From Paracoccaceae bacterium (lineage in GTDB: Bacteria > Pseudomonadota > Alphaproteobacteria > Rhodobacterales > Rhodobacteraceae), in the NCBI GenBank assembly GCA_016937725.1, contig JAFGVZ010000192.1, positions 1-10,463 of the forward strand: DNA of 10,463 nucleotides, given 5' to 3'. This document shows, piece by piece, positions 1 through 6,380 of the stretch. The notes beneath the pieces are model-generated. The model was not told where the DNA came from. It ran no database searches and saw only the letters and a program-made list of their open reading frames with translations. The position numbers and the translations under genes were made by a program. Every line of letters begins with the position of its first letter. Position 1 is the first letter of the stretch.

Positions 1-87
1 CTGGAAATCCCCAGACTCCACCGCGCCGGATGCGGGGCGCGCTGCGCTTGCATTGGAAACCGTTGCCGGGGCGATTGGGTCAAGCAT
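1..87 (-). CDS. flgD: Flagellar hook assembly (capping) protein FlgD, N-terminal fragment
   Basis: Only the first 29 codons lie in the window; the gene continues past base 1. FlgD forms the temporary cap on which hook subunits assemble outside the cell. The visible peptide starts MLDPIAPATV, has a loose Ala/Ser-rich stretch, and ends ESGDFQ. That ending matches the start of the conserved FlgD block (DFxTFLxxLTxQ in the family), preceded as usual by a disordered N-terminus. The ATG at 87 has a good ribosome binding site (AAGGA, six bases upstream on the minus strand). It begins 41 bases after the fliK stop on the same strand, and fliK-flgD is a common flagellar gene order. The identification therefore rests on a short peptide plus context. 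Confidence 0.72.
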   Translation of the reverse strand, partial: MLDPIAPATVSNASAARPASGAVESGDFQ

Positions 88-128
88 GGGCTGTCCTTTC
101 TACGGGAGTGTTATCGGTTTCCGAACTA

Positions 129-1475
129 TCAAAAGCGCAGATCGAGCCCGCTTGAGCCAGAGTGCCGGGGCGGGGTAGCACTGGTCATCGCTGGTAGGGA
201 TGCAGCGTCGCTTTGAGCAAAACTTAATCCGGTCATCGCCTGTCTGCCCTTCTGCTCACGACCCTCCTCGCCGAAGTGAAACTGGGTCGATCCATACCCA
301 AGATCAGAAAGCGCGCGCGACAGAAGCCCGATATTCTTGCGCAACAAATCGAGCGTTTCTGGCCGATCCGTGGCGATCAGAACCTGAAGTCCCGCTTCGG
401 AATGCTGCATCTGAATGCGCACGCGGCCCAGTTCATCAGGGGACAAGACAAGTTCGACATGGTCATTCGGCGCTTGCCAGATCGCCTGTGCAACCTGCGC
501 AACCGTGCTTTGCGCCATTTGCGCCGTCAGCGCGGGGGCCAAAATTTGCGATGGCCCGCTTTGAACATTCCCGATCGCGTTCGCGAAAGCGGGGCTTTCC
601 GGGAGATCTTGCGCACTGGCAAGAACGTGTTCCGGAACGCTTGGCATCGATCCGTTTTTCAAGACCGTTTCCAGCATGGCCGATGGGCTTGCGGCAAACG
701 GAAGCGATTGGTTCCAAGCACTTTTTTGCCCGCTTCTGGGCCAGCTCGGCACGATTTCGTCAAGCTGTGCGCTCAGCCCAAGCAAATCTTGCGGGGCAGC
801 AAGCGCTAGGGCATGGCGGCCACGCCCCGACGCTTGCAACGCAGAGCCCGGCTTCAATGCCATCCAGCTTTCGGGGAACTCAGCCATCTCTGTCATCAAA
901 GGCGCGTGTGATGACCGGCGCGCACCCGCTGGGGACGGATTTGCTAGCTCGGCATCTGCCAGCGGAGCGATATAAAGGCTTGCCAATGGCGGTGGCATTC
1001 CTTGCACGGGAAGAGGCGTGGGAGCATCTTGCGCGGATGGGAGTTGCCGGTGCACAGAAAGAAGCCCCTTAATGTTGGCATTCGGTTCCAACTTGGCGGA
1101 AAAATCAGGCCCGGGTCTTTCGTGCCTATCCGCTTGTTCCCTCCCCCCGATCTGTGGCGCAGGGTTCAGGCCATCGGCATGTCCCATCACCAAGGGCTCT
1201 GCTGGCGGAAAAATCGTGCCGGACAGCAAAAGGGCGTCAACGACCTGATCTGCGTCGTCTGGCACGTCTGTCCCCGTGGGGCCCGGCTGTGCATTTGTCA
1301 TTTCCTGCGGTGTGCCGCCCTGCGCCAGCACCGCAGGGACATGGCGCGGGTCGGAAACACGAAGTACAATCTGTCGAAAAGCCCCGCCGCCAATTTGGGT
1401 TTCAGCGATCTTGCTCGCACCAAAAGGGATGGTTCGAGCAGTGCTCAGGTCTGTGGGCAAAGCAAGATTTGGCAT
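129..1475 (-). CDS. fliK: Flagellar hook-length control protein FliK
   Basis: FliK is the secreted molecular ruler that measures the growing hook and switches the export gate from hook to filament substrates. The 448-residue protein has a long, low-complexity N-terminal part rich in Pro, Ala, Gln and Ser (about residues 1-330), as expected of the ruler region, and a C-terminal Flg_hook domain at about 339-405. The domain contains the family signature VELVLSPDELGRVRIQM, then ATDRPETLDLLRKN and LSRALSDLGY. A Ser/Gly-rich tail follows. The reading frame stays open upstream to an ATG at 1610, but I chose the ATG at 1475: it has a perfect AGGAGG five bases upstream, and the longer start would run into the divergent flgJ start. 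It lies upstream of flgD on the same strand and probably in the same operon. N-terminal FliK sequences diverge fast, so the call depends on the C-terminal domain, which is clear. Confidence 0.93.
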   Translation of the reverse strand: MPNLALPTDLSTARTIPFGASKIAETQIGGGAFRQIVLRVSDPRHVPAVLAQGGTPQEMTNAQPGPTGTDVPDDADQVVDALLLSGTIFPPAEPLVMGHADGLNPAPQIGGREQADRHERPGPDFSAKLEPNANIKGLLSVHRQLPSAQDAPTPLPVQGMPPPLASLYIAPLADAELANPSPAGARRSSHAPLMTEMAEFPESWMALKPGSALQASGRGRHALALAAPQDLLGLSAQLDEIVPSWPRSGQKSAWNQSLPFAASPSAMLETVLKNGSMPSVPEHVLASAQDLPESPAFANAIGNVQSGPSQILAPALTAQMAQSTVAQVAQAIWQAPNDHVELVLSPDELGRVRIQMQHSEAGLQVLIATDRPETLDLLRKNIGLLSRALSDLGYGSTQFHFGEEGREQKGRQAMTGLSFAQSDAASLPAMTSATPPRHSGSSGLDLRF

Positions 1476-1566
1476 CGGCACCTCCTGATAGGCACGATCC
1501 CACAAAGGGCTTACCGAATCTTTACCGGGAACACAGAACATGTGCAGATCATGAATGGAGGCTAAA
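1476..1566. promoter_or_regulatory. Divergent promoter region between fliK and flgJ
   Basis: These 91 bases separate the leftward fliK-flgD genes from the rightward flgJ-flgN-flagellin genes, so promoters for both directions should lie here or overlap the gene starts. The sequence contains two direct copies of TTACCG at 1511-1516 and 1522-1527, exactly 11 bases apart (one helical turn), a spacing seen in binding sites for dimeric or cooperative regulators. Ribosome binding sites occupy each end: AGGAGG for fliK and GGAGG for flgJ. I could not find a convincing sigma-54, FliA or CtrA box. Confidence 0.5.
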
Positions 1567-1827
1567 ATGATCACCCCAATCCCAACAGCGCTGCTGCCGC
1601 AAACGCCCAAAACACCGCTGAAAGAGGCCGCGCAAGCGTTTGAAGCGGCCTTTCTGGCGCAGATGCTGGCGGCGGCGGGTGCCGGAAAGCCCGCAGAATC
1701 GCTGGGCGGAATTGGCGAATCGCAAGTCGCGTCCTTCTTGCTGGATGCTCAGGCGCACCAAATTGCCGAGCGGGGGGGCATAGGTATCGCAGAGACGATC
1801 ATTCGGCATTTCGCGAACAAAATATAG
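1567..1827 (+). CDS. flgJ: Rod-binding protein, FlgJ N-terminal domain type
   Basis: The 86-residue protein is a stand-alone rod-binding domain, corresponding to the N-terminal half of enterobacterial FlgJ, which helps assemble the flagellar rod in the periplasm. Visible family features are the AAQAFEAAFLAQMLAAAG stretch (about residues 19-36; family pattern AxxFEaxfxxqml) and the C-terminal HQIAERGGIGIAETIIRH segment (family pattern iaerGGiGiA). The muramidase domain of enteric FlgJ is absent, which is normal in alphaproteobacteria, where this protein is sometimes called a CheL-like rod-binding protein. An in-frame ATG exists at 1555, but the ATG at 1567 has GGAGG five bases upstream and is the better start. 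The stop is nine bases before flgN, so the two are probably cotranscribed. Confidence 0.88.
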   Translation: MITPIPTALLPQTPKTPLKEAAQAFEAAFLAQMLAAAGAGKPAESLGGIGESQVASFLLDAQAHQIAERGGIGIAETIIRHFANKI

Positions 1828-1836
1828 GGGACGACG

Positions 1837-2178
1837 ATGACCAGACAGAGTTTGAGCGACGATGTCATTGATCTTCTGGAAGAGGAGCGCGCGACGCTGC
1901 TGGCGGCGGATTTTGCGAAGCTGGAAACTCTTGCACAGCGAAAGGAACGCGCCGTCATGCGCCTGCAAGTCGGACGGCTTGCGCAGCGGGACCTGGACAG
2001 GCTTGTGGCGCTTTCGGAGCGCAATGCGGTGCTGCTTAAGGCAATGATGCAGGCGATTCTGGACACGAAAAATCTACTGCTTGAAGGCCCGAAAACACCG
2101 GAAACATGGTCCTATAGCGCCACGGGAAAGCGCAAGACGCTTCAGCCGGTTCCGGGGGTTTTGGCGCAAAAAGCCTAG
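1837..2178 (+). CDS. flgN: FlgN-like flagellar export chaperone
   Basis: The 113-residue protein is predicted to be mostly alpha-helical and highly charged (LLEEERATLLAADFAKLETL, then LSERNAVLLKAMMQA). A loose C-terminal tail with PETWSYSATGKRK follows at about residues 87-100. This layout, with helical hairpins and a flexible C-terminus, matches FlgN-family chaperones, which hold hook-filament junction proteins (FlgK, FlgL) in the cytoplasm before export. The start is preceded by AGGGGA eight bases upstream. It lies nine bases after flgJ and upstream of flagellin. The family is poorly conserved in sequence, so the call combines shape, size and position; the alternative is an unnamed helical flagellar protein. 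Confidence 0.7.
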   Translation: MTRQSLSDDVIDLLEEERATLLAADFAKLETLAQRKERAVMRLQVGRLAQRDLDRLVALSERNAVLLKAMMQAILDTKNLLLEGPKTPETWSYSATGKRKTLQPVPGVLAQKA

Positions 2179-2392
2179 CGGGCGATTTGTTAACCACGCT
2201 CTCAGAAAACAGGGCGCGCCATCATTTTGCCCGAATTCCTTCACGACTTCTCAACTTCTGGCGCGCAAAGATCAGGGCATTGAAAGAAACATCGATCGAC
2301 CGCAACATAAGGTCGTCTGCAGAATGCACCCAAGCGCGCCAAACGCGGCGCACCCTCTTATGTGCAAAATGCACCGAAATGAAGGAAATACC
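2179..2392 (+). promoter_or_regulatory. Flagellin 5' leader with several possible stems
   Basis: This 214-base gap before flagellin is long for the cluster and contains several complementary segments. An 8-base inverted repeat pairs TGGCGCGC at 2259-2266 with GCGCGCCA at 2334-2341. Inside it CGACC at 2297-2301 pairs with GGTCG at 2311-2315 (9-base loop). Next to the ribosome binding site, GTGCA at 2362-2366 pairs with TGCAC at 2370-2374 around an AAA loop. The octamer AATGCACC occurs twice, at 2323-2330 and 2368-2375. A TTAACCA at 2190-2196 resembles half a CtrA site, with no second half at the right distance. The ribosome binding site is AAGGA at 2382-2386. The transcription start is not visible, so it is unknown how much of this is transcribed as leader. 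In Caulobacter, FlbT acts on a flagellin leader; linking that to this sequence is inference. Confidence 0.45.
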
Positions 2393-3592
2393 ATGTCCAG
2401 CATTCTGACGAATACCAGCGCGATGGTCGCCCTGCAAACGCTACGCGGGATCAACAAAGGCCTAGCGCAAACCCAGACTGAAATTTCCACTGGCAAAAGT
2501 GTTGGCTCTGCTCGTGACAACGCCGCCGTTTGGGCCATCTCCAAGACGATGGAGTCGGACGTCAAAGGTTTCAAGGCAATCTCTGACAGTCTCGCACTTG
2601 GCTCGTCCACCATCGGCGTGGCGCGTCAAGCGTCTGAGACGGTGACCGATCTTTTGACCCAGATGAAGGGCCTGATCGTTGCGGCACAAGAAGAGAATGT
2701 CGACCGCACCAAGATCCAGACCGATATCACTGCACTGGGCGAGCAGGTCGAGTCAGTCGTTAATGCCGCACAGTTCAATGGTCTTAACCTGTTGACCAAC
2801 AACGCGACCGTGTCGGTGCTATCGTCGCTTGACCGTTCCGCATCGGCAGTAAGTGCGTCCACGATCGACGTCGTAGGCAAGAACATGTCGACGGGTGGCT
2901 ATGCTGCAAAGGCGGCATTTTCATTGACCACCGGCTCTGCTTCGGGCGACCAGGATCGTGCCGCCTTCTCACTCGATGGCGGCGGTGGCACCGAAACTCT
3001 GACAATTGAAGATACAACCTACGCCGCTGGCGACAAGATCAGTCTGCGGATCGGGGATCAGAGCGTCTCTTATACCGTCAGTGCAACCGACGTAGCGGCC
3101 ACGACGACAGCAGACCTGATTGCGGTGGGCCTGAAGAACGCCATCGACAGCCTTGGCGTCGACGGCTTGGAAGTCGACTATGACAGCGGCTCTCCTGGCG
3201 AGTTGGTCTTTACCAATAATGGGACCCCAGACGTTTCTGTGACAGCTCAATTCCAGAATGCCGGGTCTGGTGATCTGGCCACACTGAGCACGATCAATGT
3301 GACGTCGGGTGCAGGTGCAGCGGATGCCTTGGCGACAATCGACTCCCTGATCGAAACCAGTATCGACGCGGCTGCAAGCTTTGGCTCGGCGCAGAAGCGA
3401 ATCGACACGCAGGCAGAATTCGTCAGCAACCTGACGGATTCGTTGACAAGCGGAATTGGTAGCCTTGTCGATGCAGACATGGAAGCAACTTCAGCACGCT
3501 TGCAGGCGCTTCAGGTGCAGCAGCAGCTTGCAACCCAGTCACTTTCTATCGCCAACCAGCAGCCTCAGAACATTCTGTCCCTGTTCCGCTAA
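2393..3592 (+). CDS. fliC: Flagellin (filament subunit)
   Basis: Flagellin is exported through the flagellar type III apparatus and polymerises into the filament. The 399-residue protein has both conserved terminal domains. The N-terminal domain (about 1-139) begins MSSILTNTSAMVALQTLRGI, contains TEISTGKSVGSARDNAA at 29-45, and ends with NAAQFNGLNLL. The C-terminal domain (about 314-399) ends NQQPQNILSLFR. Between them is a variable region of roughly 175 residues, rich in Gly, Ser, Thr and Asp, which would form the surface-exposed part; it includes a beta-rich stretch around YAAGDKISLRIGDQSVSYTV. The frame is open further upstream, but the ATG at 2393 matches the family N-terminus exactly and has AAGGA six bases before it. 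A hairpin follows, then flaF and flbT. Roseobacter flagellins are also named flaA or fljK-like; only one copy is in this window. Confidence 0.97.
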   Translation: MSSILTNTSAMVALQTLRGINKGLAQTQTEISTGKSVGSARDNAAVWAISKTMESDVKGFKAISDSLALGSSTIGVARQASETVTDLLTQMKGLIVAAQEENVDRTKIQTDITALGEQVESVVNAAQFNGLNLLTNNATVSVLSSLDRSASAVSASTIDVVGKNMSTGGYAAKAAFSLTTGSASGDQDRAAFSLDGGGGTETLTIEDTTYAAGDKISLRIGDQSVSYTVSATDVAATTTADLIAVGLKNAIDSLGVDGLEVDYDSGSPGELVFTNNGTPDVSVTAQFQNAGSGDLATLSTINVTSGAGAADALATIDSLIETSIDAAASFGSAQKRIDTQAEFVSNLTDSLTSGIGSLVDADMEATSARLQALQVQQQLATQSLSIANQQPQNILSLFR

Positions 3593-3602
3593 CAGACCCG
3601 GC

Positions 3603-3626
3603 GTGGGCCCCAGCTTCGGGGCCCAC
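3603..3626 (+). terminator. Strong hairpin after flagellin
   Basis: A perfect 9-base stem pairs GTGGGCCCC (3603-3611) with GGGGCCCAC (3618-3626) around a 6-base loop, starting 10 bases after the flagellin stop. The bases after it (CCTCTGACTGATTTC) are not a good T-run, so it may be a partial terminator or a 3' end that protects the flagellin mRNA, letting flagellin be made in excess over flaF-flbT. It is the only clear terminator-like structure in the flagellar half. Confidence 0.7.
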
Positions 3627-3669
3627 CCTCTGACTGATTTCGGAACACTTTTCGAGGGATAGAAAGACC

Positions 3670-4047
3670 ATGAATGCCCAGGCTCAGGCCCTCGCGGCCT
3701 ATCGCACGCCCACGAACGCCCAAAAAACCCCGCGTTCCATAGAATATGATCTATTCGCTCAGACCACCGCCCGGATGCGTGCGGCGCTTGCGGGCGGTCG
3801 CACCAAGTTTCCCGACTTGGTCTCCGCAATGAACGACAATCGCAGGCTGTGGAGCGAACTGGCCTATGATTTGGCCTTGCCCGGCAACAAGCTGCCAGAA
3901 CAGCTTCGCGCCCAGTTGCTTGGCTTAGCCCAGTTTACTCTGAATCAAACAGATGCGGTCCTGAAAAACACCGCCAACGCCGACGTCTTGATTGACCTGA
4001 ATATCGCGATCATGCGCGGCTTGAAGGGACAAGGAGAGGCGCCATGA
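3670..4047 (+). CDS. flaF: Flagellar biosynthesis regulator FlaF
   Basis: FlaF is a small alphaproteobacterial protein needed for flagellin synthesis or secretion; in Caulobacter it works in opposition to FlbT. The 125-residue protein has the family layout: AYRTPTNAQKTPRSIEYDLF near the N-terminus (10-29), then NDNRRLWSELAYDLA (about 55-69), LPEQLRAQLLGLAQFTL, and NADVLIDLNIAIMRGL at the end. It is predicted to be helical throughout, with no signal peptide. An AGGGA lies rather far upstream of the ATG (about 12 bases). The stop overlaps the flbT start in ATGA, indicating translational coupling. It sits directly after flagellin, as in Caulobacter and other alphaproteobacteria. Confidence 0.93.
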   Translation: MNAQAQALAAYRTPTNAQKTPRSIEYDLFAQTTARMRAALAGGRTKFPDLVSAMNDNRRLWSELAYDLALPGNKLPEQLRAQLLGLAQFTLNQTDAVLKNTANADVLIDLNIAIMRGLKGQGEAP

Positions 4048-4448
4048 CAGGTCTTGTTATTCGACTTGCCCCCCGCGAAAGGGTCTTACTGAATGGCGCC
4101 ATTATCGAAAACGGAGACAAGCGCACAAGTCTGTCGATCAAGACCCCGAACGCGAATGTCTTGCGACTGCGGGACGCGATTCATCCAGATGAAGCGAAAA
4201 CCCCGGTCAAACGCACGTGCTACCTTGCGCAACTTATCCTGTCGGGCGATGGCACAGCCGCCGACCTGCAAACCCCGCTTTTGCGCGCGATCGAGCAGTT
4301 GAGCCAGGTTTTTCTGGATAGCGACAGTCGCCGCCACCTAGACGATGCAACCAAGGCCGTGATCGTCGGGGAGTATTATCAAGCCCTAAAAGCACTGCGA
4401 AGCCTACTTCCACGAGAGGCGCGCCTATTGACGGCGCAACGGGTCTGA
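4044..4448 (+). CDS. flbT: Flagellin mRNA regulator FlbT
   Basis: FlbT is a post-transcriptional repressor of flagellin: in Caulobacter crescentus it associates with the flagellin mRNA leader and promotes its decay until the hook is complete. The 134-residue protein begins with GLVIRLAPRERVLLNGAIIE, the typical FlbT start, followed by ENGDKRTSLSIKTPNANVLR, and continues with PVKRTCYLAQLILSGDG and a helical C-terminal half that includes YYQALKALRSLLPRE. It overlaps flaF by four bases (ATGA) and has AAGGAG inside the flaF end as its ribosome binding site. Its own stop overlaps the next start in TGATG. The position next to flagellin and flaF supports the expected role. Its RNA target here is unproven; see the flagellin leader. 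Confidence 0.95.
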   Translation: MTGLVIRLAPRERVLLNGAIIENGDKRTSLSIKTPNANVLRLRDAIHPDEAKTPVKRTCYLAQLILSGDGTAADLQTPLLRAIEQLSQVFLDSDSRRHLDDATKAVIVGEYYQALKALRSLLPREARLLTAQRV

Positions 4449-5242
4449 TGTTCCAGCCGATCATCCCGCTCGGCGGCGTTGCAGGATGGGAGTTTCTGAA
4501 GCGCACCCAAGTCCGGCAAGAGCAGAGCTTTGTCAATAGTCCTGCCATTCGGCAGACAGCAGCAGCGTTTCGGCAAAGCTTTGGCAAGATTGGGAGCGTC
4601 GATGCGCTTGTTGAAAACCGGCAGGCACTTTCAGTGGTGCTTGGCGCGTTCGGGCTTCAGGGCGATCTGGACAATCGGGCGTTCATTCGCAAGGTCATAT
4701 CCGATGGCGTAACCGAGCGCGGCGCCTTGGCGAACCGTCTCGCAGACAAAAGATATCTCGCTCTAGCGCAAGAGATGTCGCACCTTGCACAGGGTGGAAG
4801 CGGTAAGGCCCCGACAGGCTTGGCAGAAAGCCTTATTCGCAAGTATCAAGCGTCTGAATTTGAAATCGCGGTCGGCAACAGCAACGAATCCATGCGCCTT
4901 GCTTTAGCCTTCGCAAGGAAGCTGCCCGAACTCACAGAGGGGCTTCGGTCAGAGACTGCGCGCTTGTTTCAGATACTCGGCGATCCGCCAACACGGAAGG
5001 TTCTGGAGACGGCCTTGGGCCTGCCAAAAGAATTCGCGGCGCTTGACATAGACGAGCAGGCGAAACGGCTACAGCAGGCGACAAAAAAGCGATTTGGCGT
5101 CGATAGCATCCGCCAACTGGCAACGCCGGAAATGATCGAAACCGTCACCCAGCGTTACCTGTTGATGGACCAACTGCGTAATACCCAGAGCGGAATGACT
5201 GGAGCGGCGGTCGCGTTGACGCTGTTAGCAGGAAGCCAATGA
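4448..5242 (+). CDS. DUF1217 family protein of the flagellar cluster
   Basis: The 264-residue protein starts MFQPIIPLGGVAGWEFLKRT and continues with RQEQSFVNSPAIRQTAAAFR. This matches the DUF1217 pattern, in which an N-terminal GxxGWxFLxRT is followed by a helical region. Further family-like segments are VLGAFGLQGDLDNRAFIRKV (about 65-84) and GALANRLADKRYLALAQ (about 92-108), with a second helical unit further on. It has no signal peptide, membrane segment or cysteine-based motif. The molecular function of DUF1217 is unknown; members occur in alphaproteobacterial flagellar clusters. The ATG overlaps the flbT stop by one base (TGATG) and has a weak ribosome binding site, so it is probably translated by coupling to flbT. 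It is the last full-length gene of the flagellar string in this window. Confidence 0.82.
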   Translation: MFQPIIPLGGVAGWEFLKRTQVRQEQSFVNSPAIRQTAAAFRQSFGKIGSVDALVENRQALSVVLGAFGLQGDLDNRAFIRKVISDGVTERGALANRLADKRYLALAQEMSHLAQGGSGKAPTGLAESLIRKYQASEFEIAVGNSNESMRLALAFARKLPELTEGLRSETARLFQILGDPPTRKVLETALGLPKEFAALDIDEQAKRLQQATKKRFGVDSIRQLATPEMIETVTQRYLLMDQLRNTQSGMTGAAVALTLLAGSQ

Positions 5243-5298
5243 AACCGATCCTGCTCTGGATACCCCTCGCAGGTTGGCTTCGAACGGAGAGTCTATGA
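5239..5298 (+). CDS. Possible 19-codon ORF coupled to the DUF1217 gene
   Basis: This tiny ORF starts in an ATGA overlap with the DUF1217 stop and has AGGA five bases upstream. It encodes MKPILLWIPLAGWLRTESL, which is hydrophobic at its start, and ends in another ATGA overlap with the next small ORF. Nothing known matches. It could be a real microprotein, a coupling device, or the remaining start of a gene whose rest has decayed; chance is also possible at this length. Confidence 0.2.
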   Translation: MKPILLWIPLAGWLRTESL

Positions 5299-5554
5299 AA
5301 GGGGAAACGTATCTGAGTGAAACGGAAAATCGAGCCTTACTAACCGAAGGCAGGCGAACAATCTTACAGCGCTAGCATCATGGGAACCAGCGCTTGAACC
5401 ACGTTTGTCGAAACGCAAATACGACAGCGCGACCGACGCGCTTCACCGCTGGTTTAACAACGCGTGCGTCTTGGTGTCCCAGATCCAAGTTGGCTCCAGC
5501 CCGACTTGCGCTCCGTTGCCAAAAAGCATGTGCCGAGCAACACCTGCGCCGCAC
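5243..5554. other. Gene-poor gap between flagellar genes and cytochrome c
   Basis: About 310 bases lie between the DUF1217 stop and the convergent cytochrome c stop with no intact gene of normal size. The stretch contains the two chained small ORFs described separately, a 6-base inverted repeat (AGCGCT at 5368-5373 and 5389-5394, 15-base loop), and a weaker one (GCCTT 5334-5338 with AAGGC 5347-5351). Neither is followed by a T-run, so no clear terminator ends the flagellar operon or the cytochrome gene. I see no tRNA or mobile element ends. Confidence 0.5.
5295..5480 (+). pseudogene. Possible frameshifted remnant of a small gene
   Basis: An ATG at 5295 with GGAG five bases upstream opens a frame that begins MKGETYLSETENRALLTEGR and stops at 5375 after 26 codons. 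In another frame, overlapping from about 5366, the sequence reads TALASWEPALEPRLSKRK and then KYDSATDALHRWFNNA, which has ordinary amino-acid composition and codons like its neighbours. Joining the two frames near 5360-5366 with a one-base change gives a plausible start of a soluble, charged protein of 60 or so residues. After about 5480 the second frame loses protein character and runs antisense to the cytochrome gene. I do not recognise the family. The right boundary is approximate. Confidence 0.3.
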
Positions 5555-6286
5555 TCAGGATTGCGCAGCAAGAAACGCAATTATATCAAGACGTTCCTGC
5601 TCCGAGCGCACACCTGGATAGCTCATGCGGTTGCCGGGAAGATAAGCGTTGGGGTTAGTCAGCCATGCATTCAAGCGCTCTGGGGTCCAAATGCCGCCTG
5701 CTTCCTGAAGTGCGGTCGAGTAGCGCCAGTTTTCGACCGCCCCGACAGGCCGCCCGACGATCCCGACCAGATGGGGGCCGCCCGCATTGCGCTCTGCTGC
5801 GTATTGGTGACAAGTCGAGCATTGGCGAAAGGCGCTTTCCCCGCGCGCGATATCGGCACTGGCCAATAGGGCGTCGTCCAACCAATTGGCAGATTCCATG
5901 GTTTGTGGTGCTTCTTCTCGGTCAGCACTGACAATCTGTGCAGGTTCACCCGATGCGGCTTGATCTACCACGTCAGCAATTTCCCTATCGGACATCTCAG
6001 CCACGGGTTCCGGTGTGGTTGCGTCCTGCGCAGCTGTTGCCGATGGCTCTGCCGTTGCCTCTGCCATCTCTACCTGCGGTGCAGCTTCGGCACTATCAGT
6101 TTCTGCTGGAACTGTATCCCCTGTTACCGTGTCGGCAAGCTGCGCCGATGCAGGCCGATCCGGCCCAGCGCTAAAGCTGCTGACCACCACGAACAATAGT
6201 AACAGCCCTAAACAGGCAAACGTTCCAACACGCAGAAGCTTGTCGGCTGGGGTCATCGTCTCAAGTGGGTCTGGGCGCGGGGACAT
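5555..6286 (-). CDS. Membrane-anchored class I cytochrome c
   Basis: The 243-residue protein is a monohaem electron carrier tethered to the inner membrane and facing the periplasm. A short cytoplasmic N-terminus is followed by one membrane segment (about 20-41, LLLLFVVVSSF). Next comes a flexible linker rich in Ala, Glu, Pro and Thr (about 42-130), then the cytochrome domain (about 138-243). Haem attachment is CSTCH at 156-160, with His160 as one axial ligand; Met221 in PGNRMSYPGV is the likely other. GPHLVGIVGRP and the C-terminal RLDIIAFL helix are typical of cytochrome c2/cy-type domains. The architecture resembles cytochrome cy of Rhodobacter, which shuttles electrons from the bc1 complex to an oxidase or reaction centre. 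The start at 6286 has GAGGA about five bases upstream. It lies 94 bases downstream of acuI on the same strand and may share its transcript. No lysine occurs after residue 16. Confidence 0.9.
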   Translation of the reverse strand: MSPRPDPLETMTPADKLLRVGTFACLGLLLLFVVVSSFSAGPDRPASAQLADTVTGDTVPAETDSAEAAPQVEMAEATAEPSATAAQDATTPEPVAEMSDREIADVVDQAASGEPAQIVSADREEAPQTMESANWLDDALLASADIARGESAFRQCSTCHQYAAERNAGGPHLVGIVGRPVGAVENWRYSTALQEAGGIWTPERLNAWLTNPNAYLPGNRMSYPGVRSEQERLDIIAFLAAQS

Positions 6287-6380
6287 GTTTTCCTCTGGGC
6301 TTTTAACATTTCAGCAGGTTCTGACAGCAAGTTAAGCGCCAAGGGCCGTAAGTAAACACCGCCTGGCGCACAAGCCTGTG

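Noticed and set aside
200..1072. A long plus-strand ORF opposite fliK
   Set aside because: It has no recognisable domain, is rich in Arg, Pro and Ala as expected from antisense of a GC-rich gene, and several overlapping frames are open here. The FliK domain on the minus strand is clear.
1491..1506. GGCACG resembling the -24 part of a sigma-54 promoter
   Set aside because: The required GC at the -12 position is missing at the correct spacing.
1475..1610. Longer fliK start at an ATG at 1610
   Set aside because: The extension would overlap the flgJ start, and a perfect AGGAGG precedes the ATG at 1475.
2190..2204. TTAACCA as a CtrA site upstream of flagellin
   Set aside because: Only one half of the TTAA-N7-TTAA pattern is present; the second half reads CTCA.
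5368..5394. AGCGCT repeat as an attachment site or mobile element end
   Set aside because: The repeat is a 6-base self-complementary word, with no integrase, transposase or target duplication nearby.
5405..5869. A 154-codon plus-strand ORF starting with TTG
   Set aside because: Most of it is antisense to the cytochrome c gene with its CSTCH haem motif. Only the first 25 or so codons look like protein, and I treat them as part of the possible broken gene.
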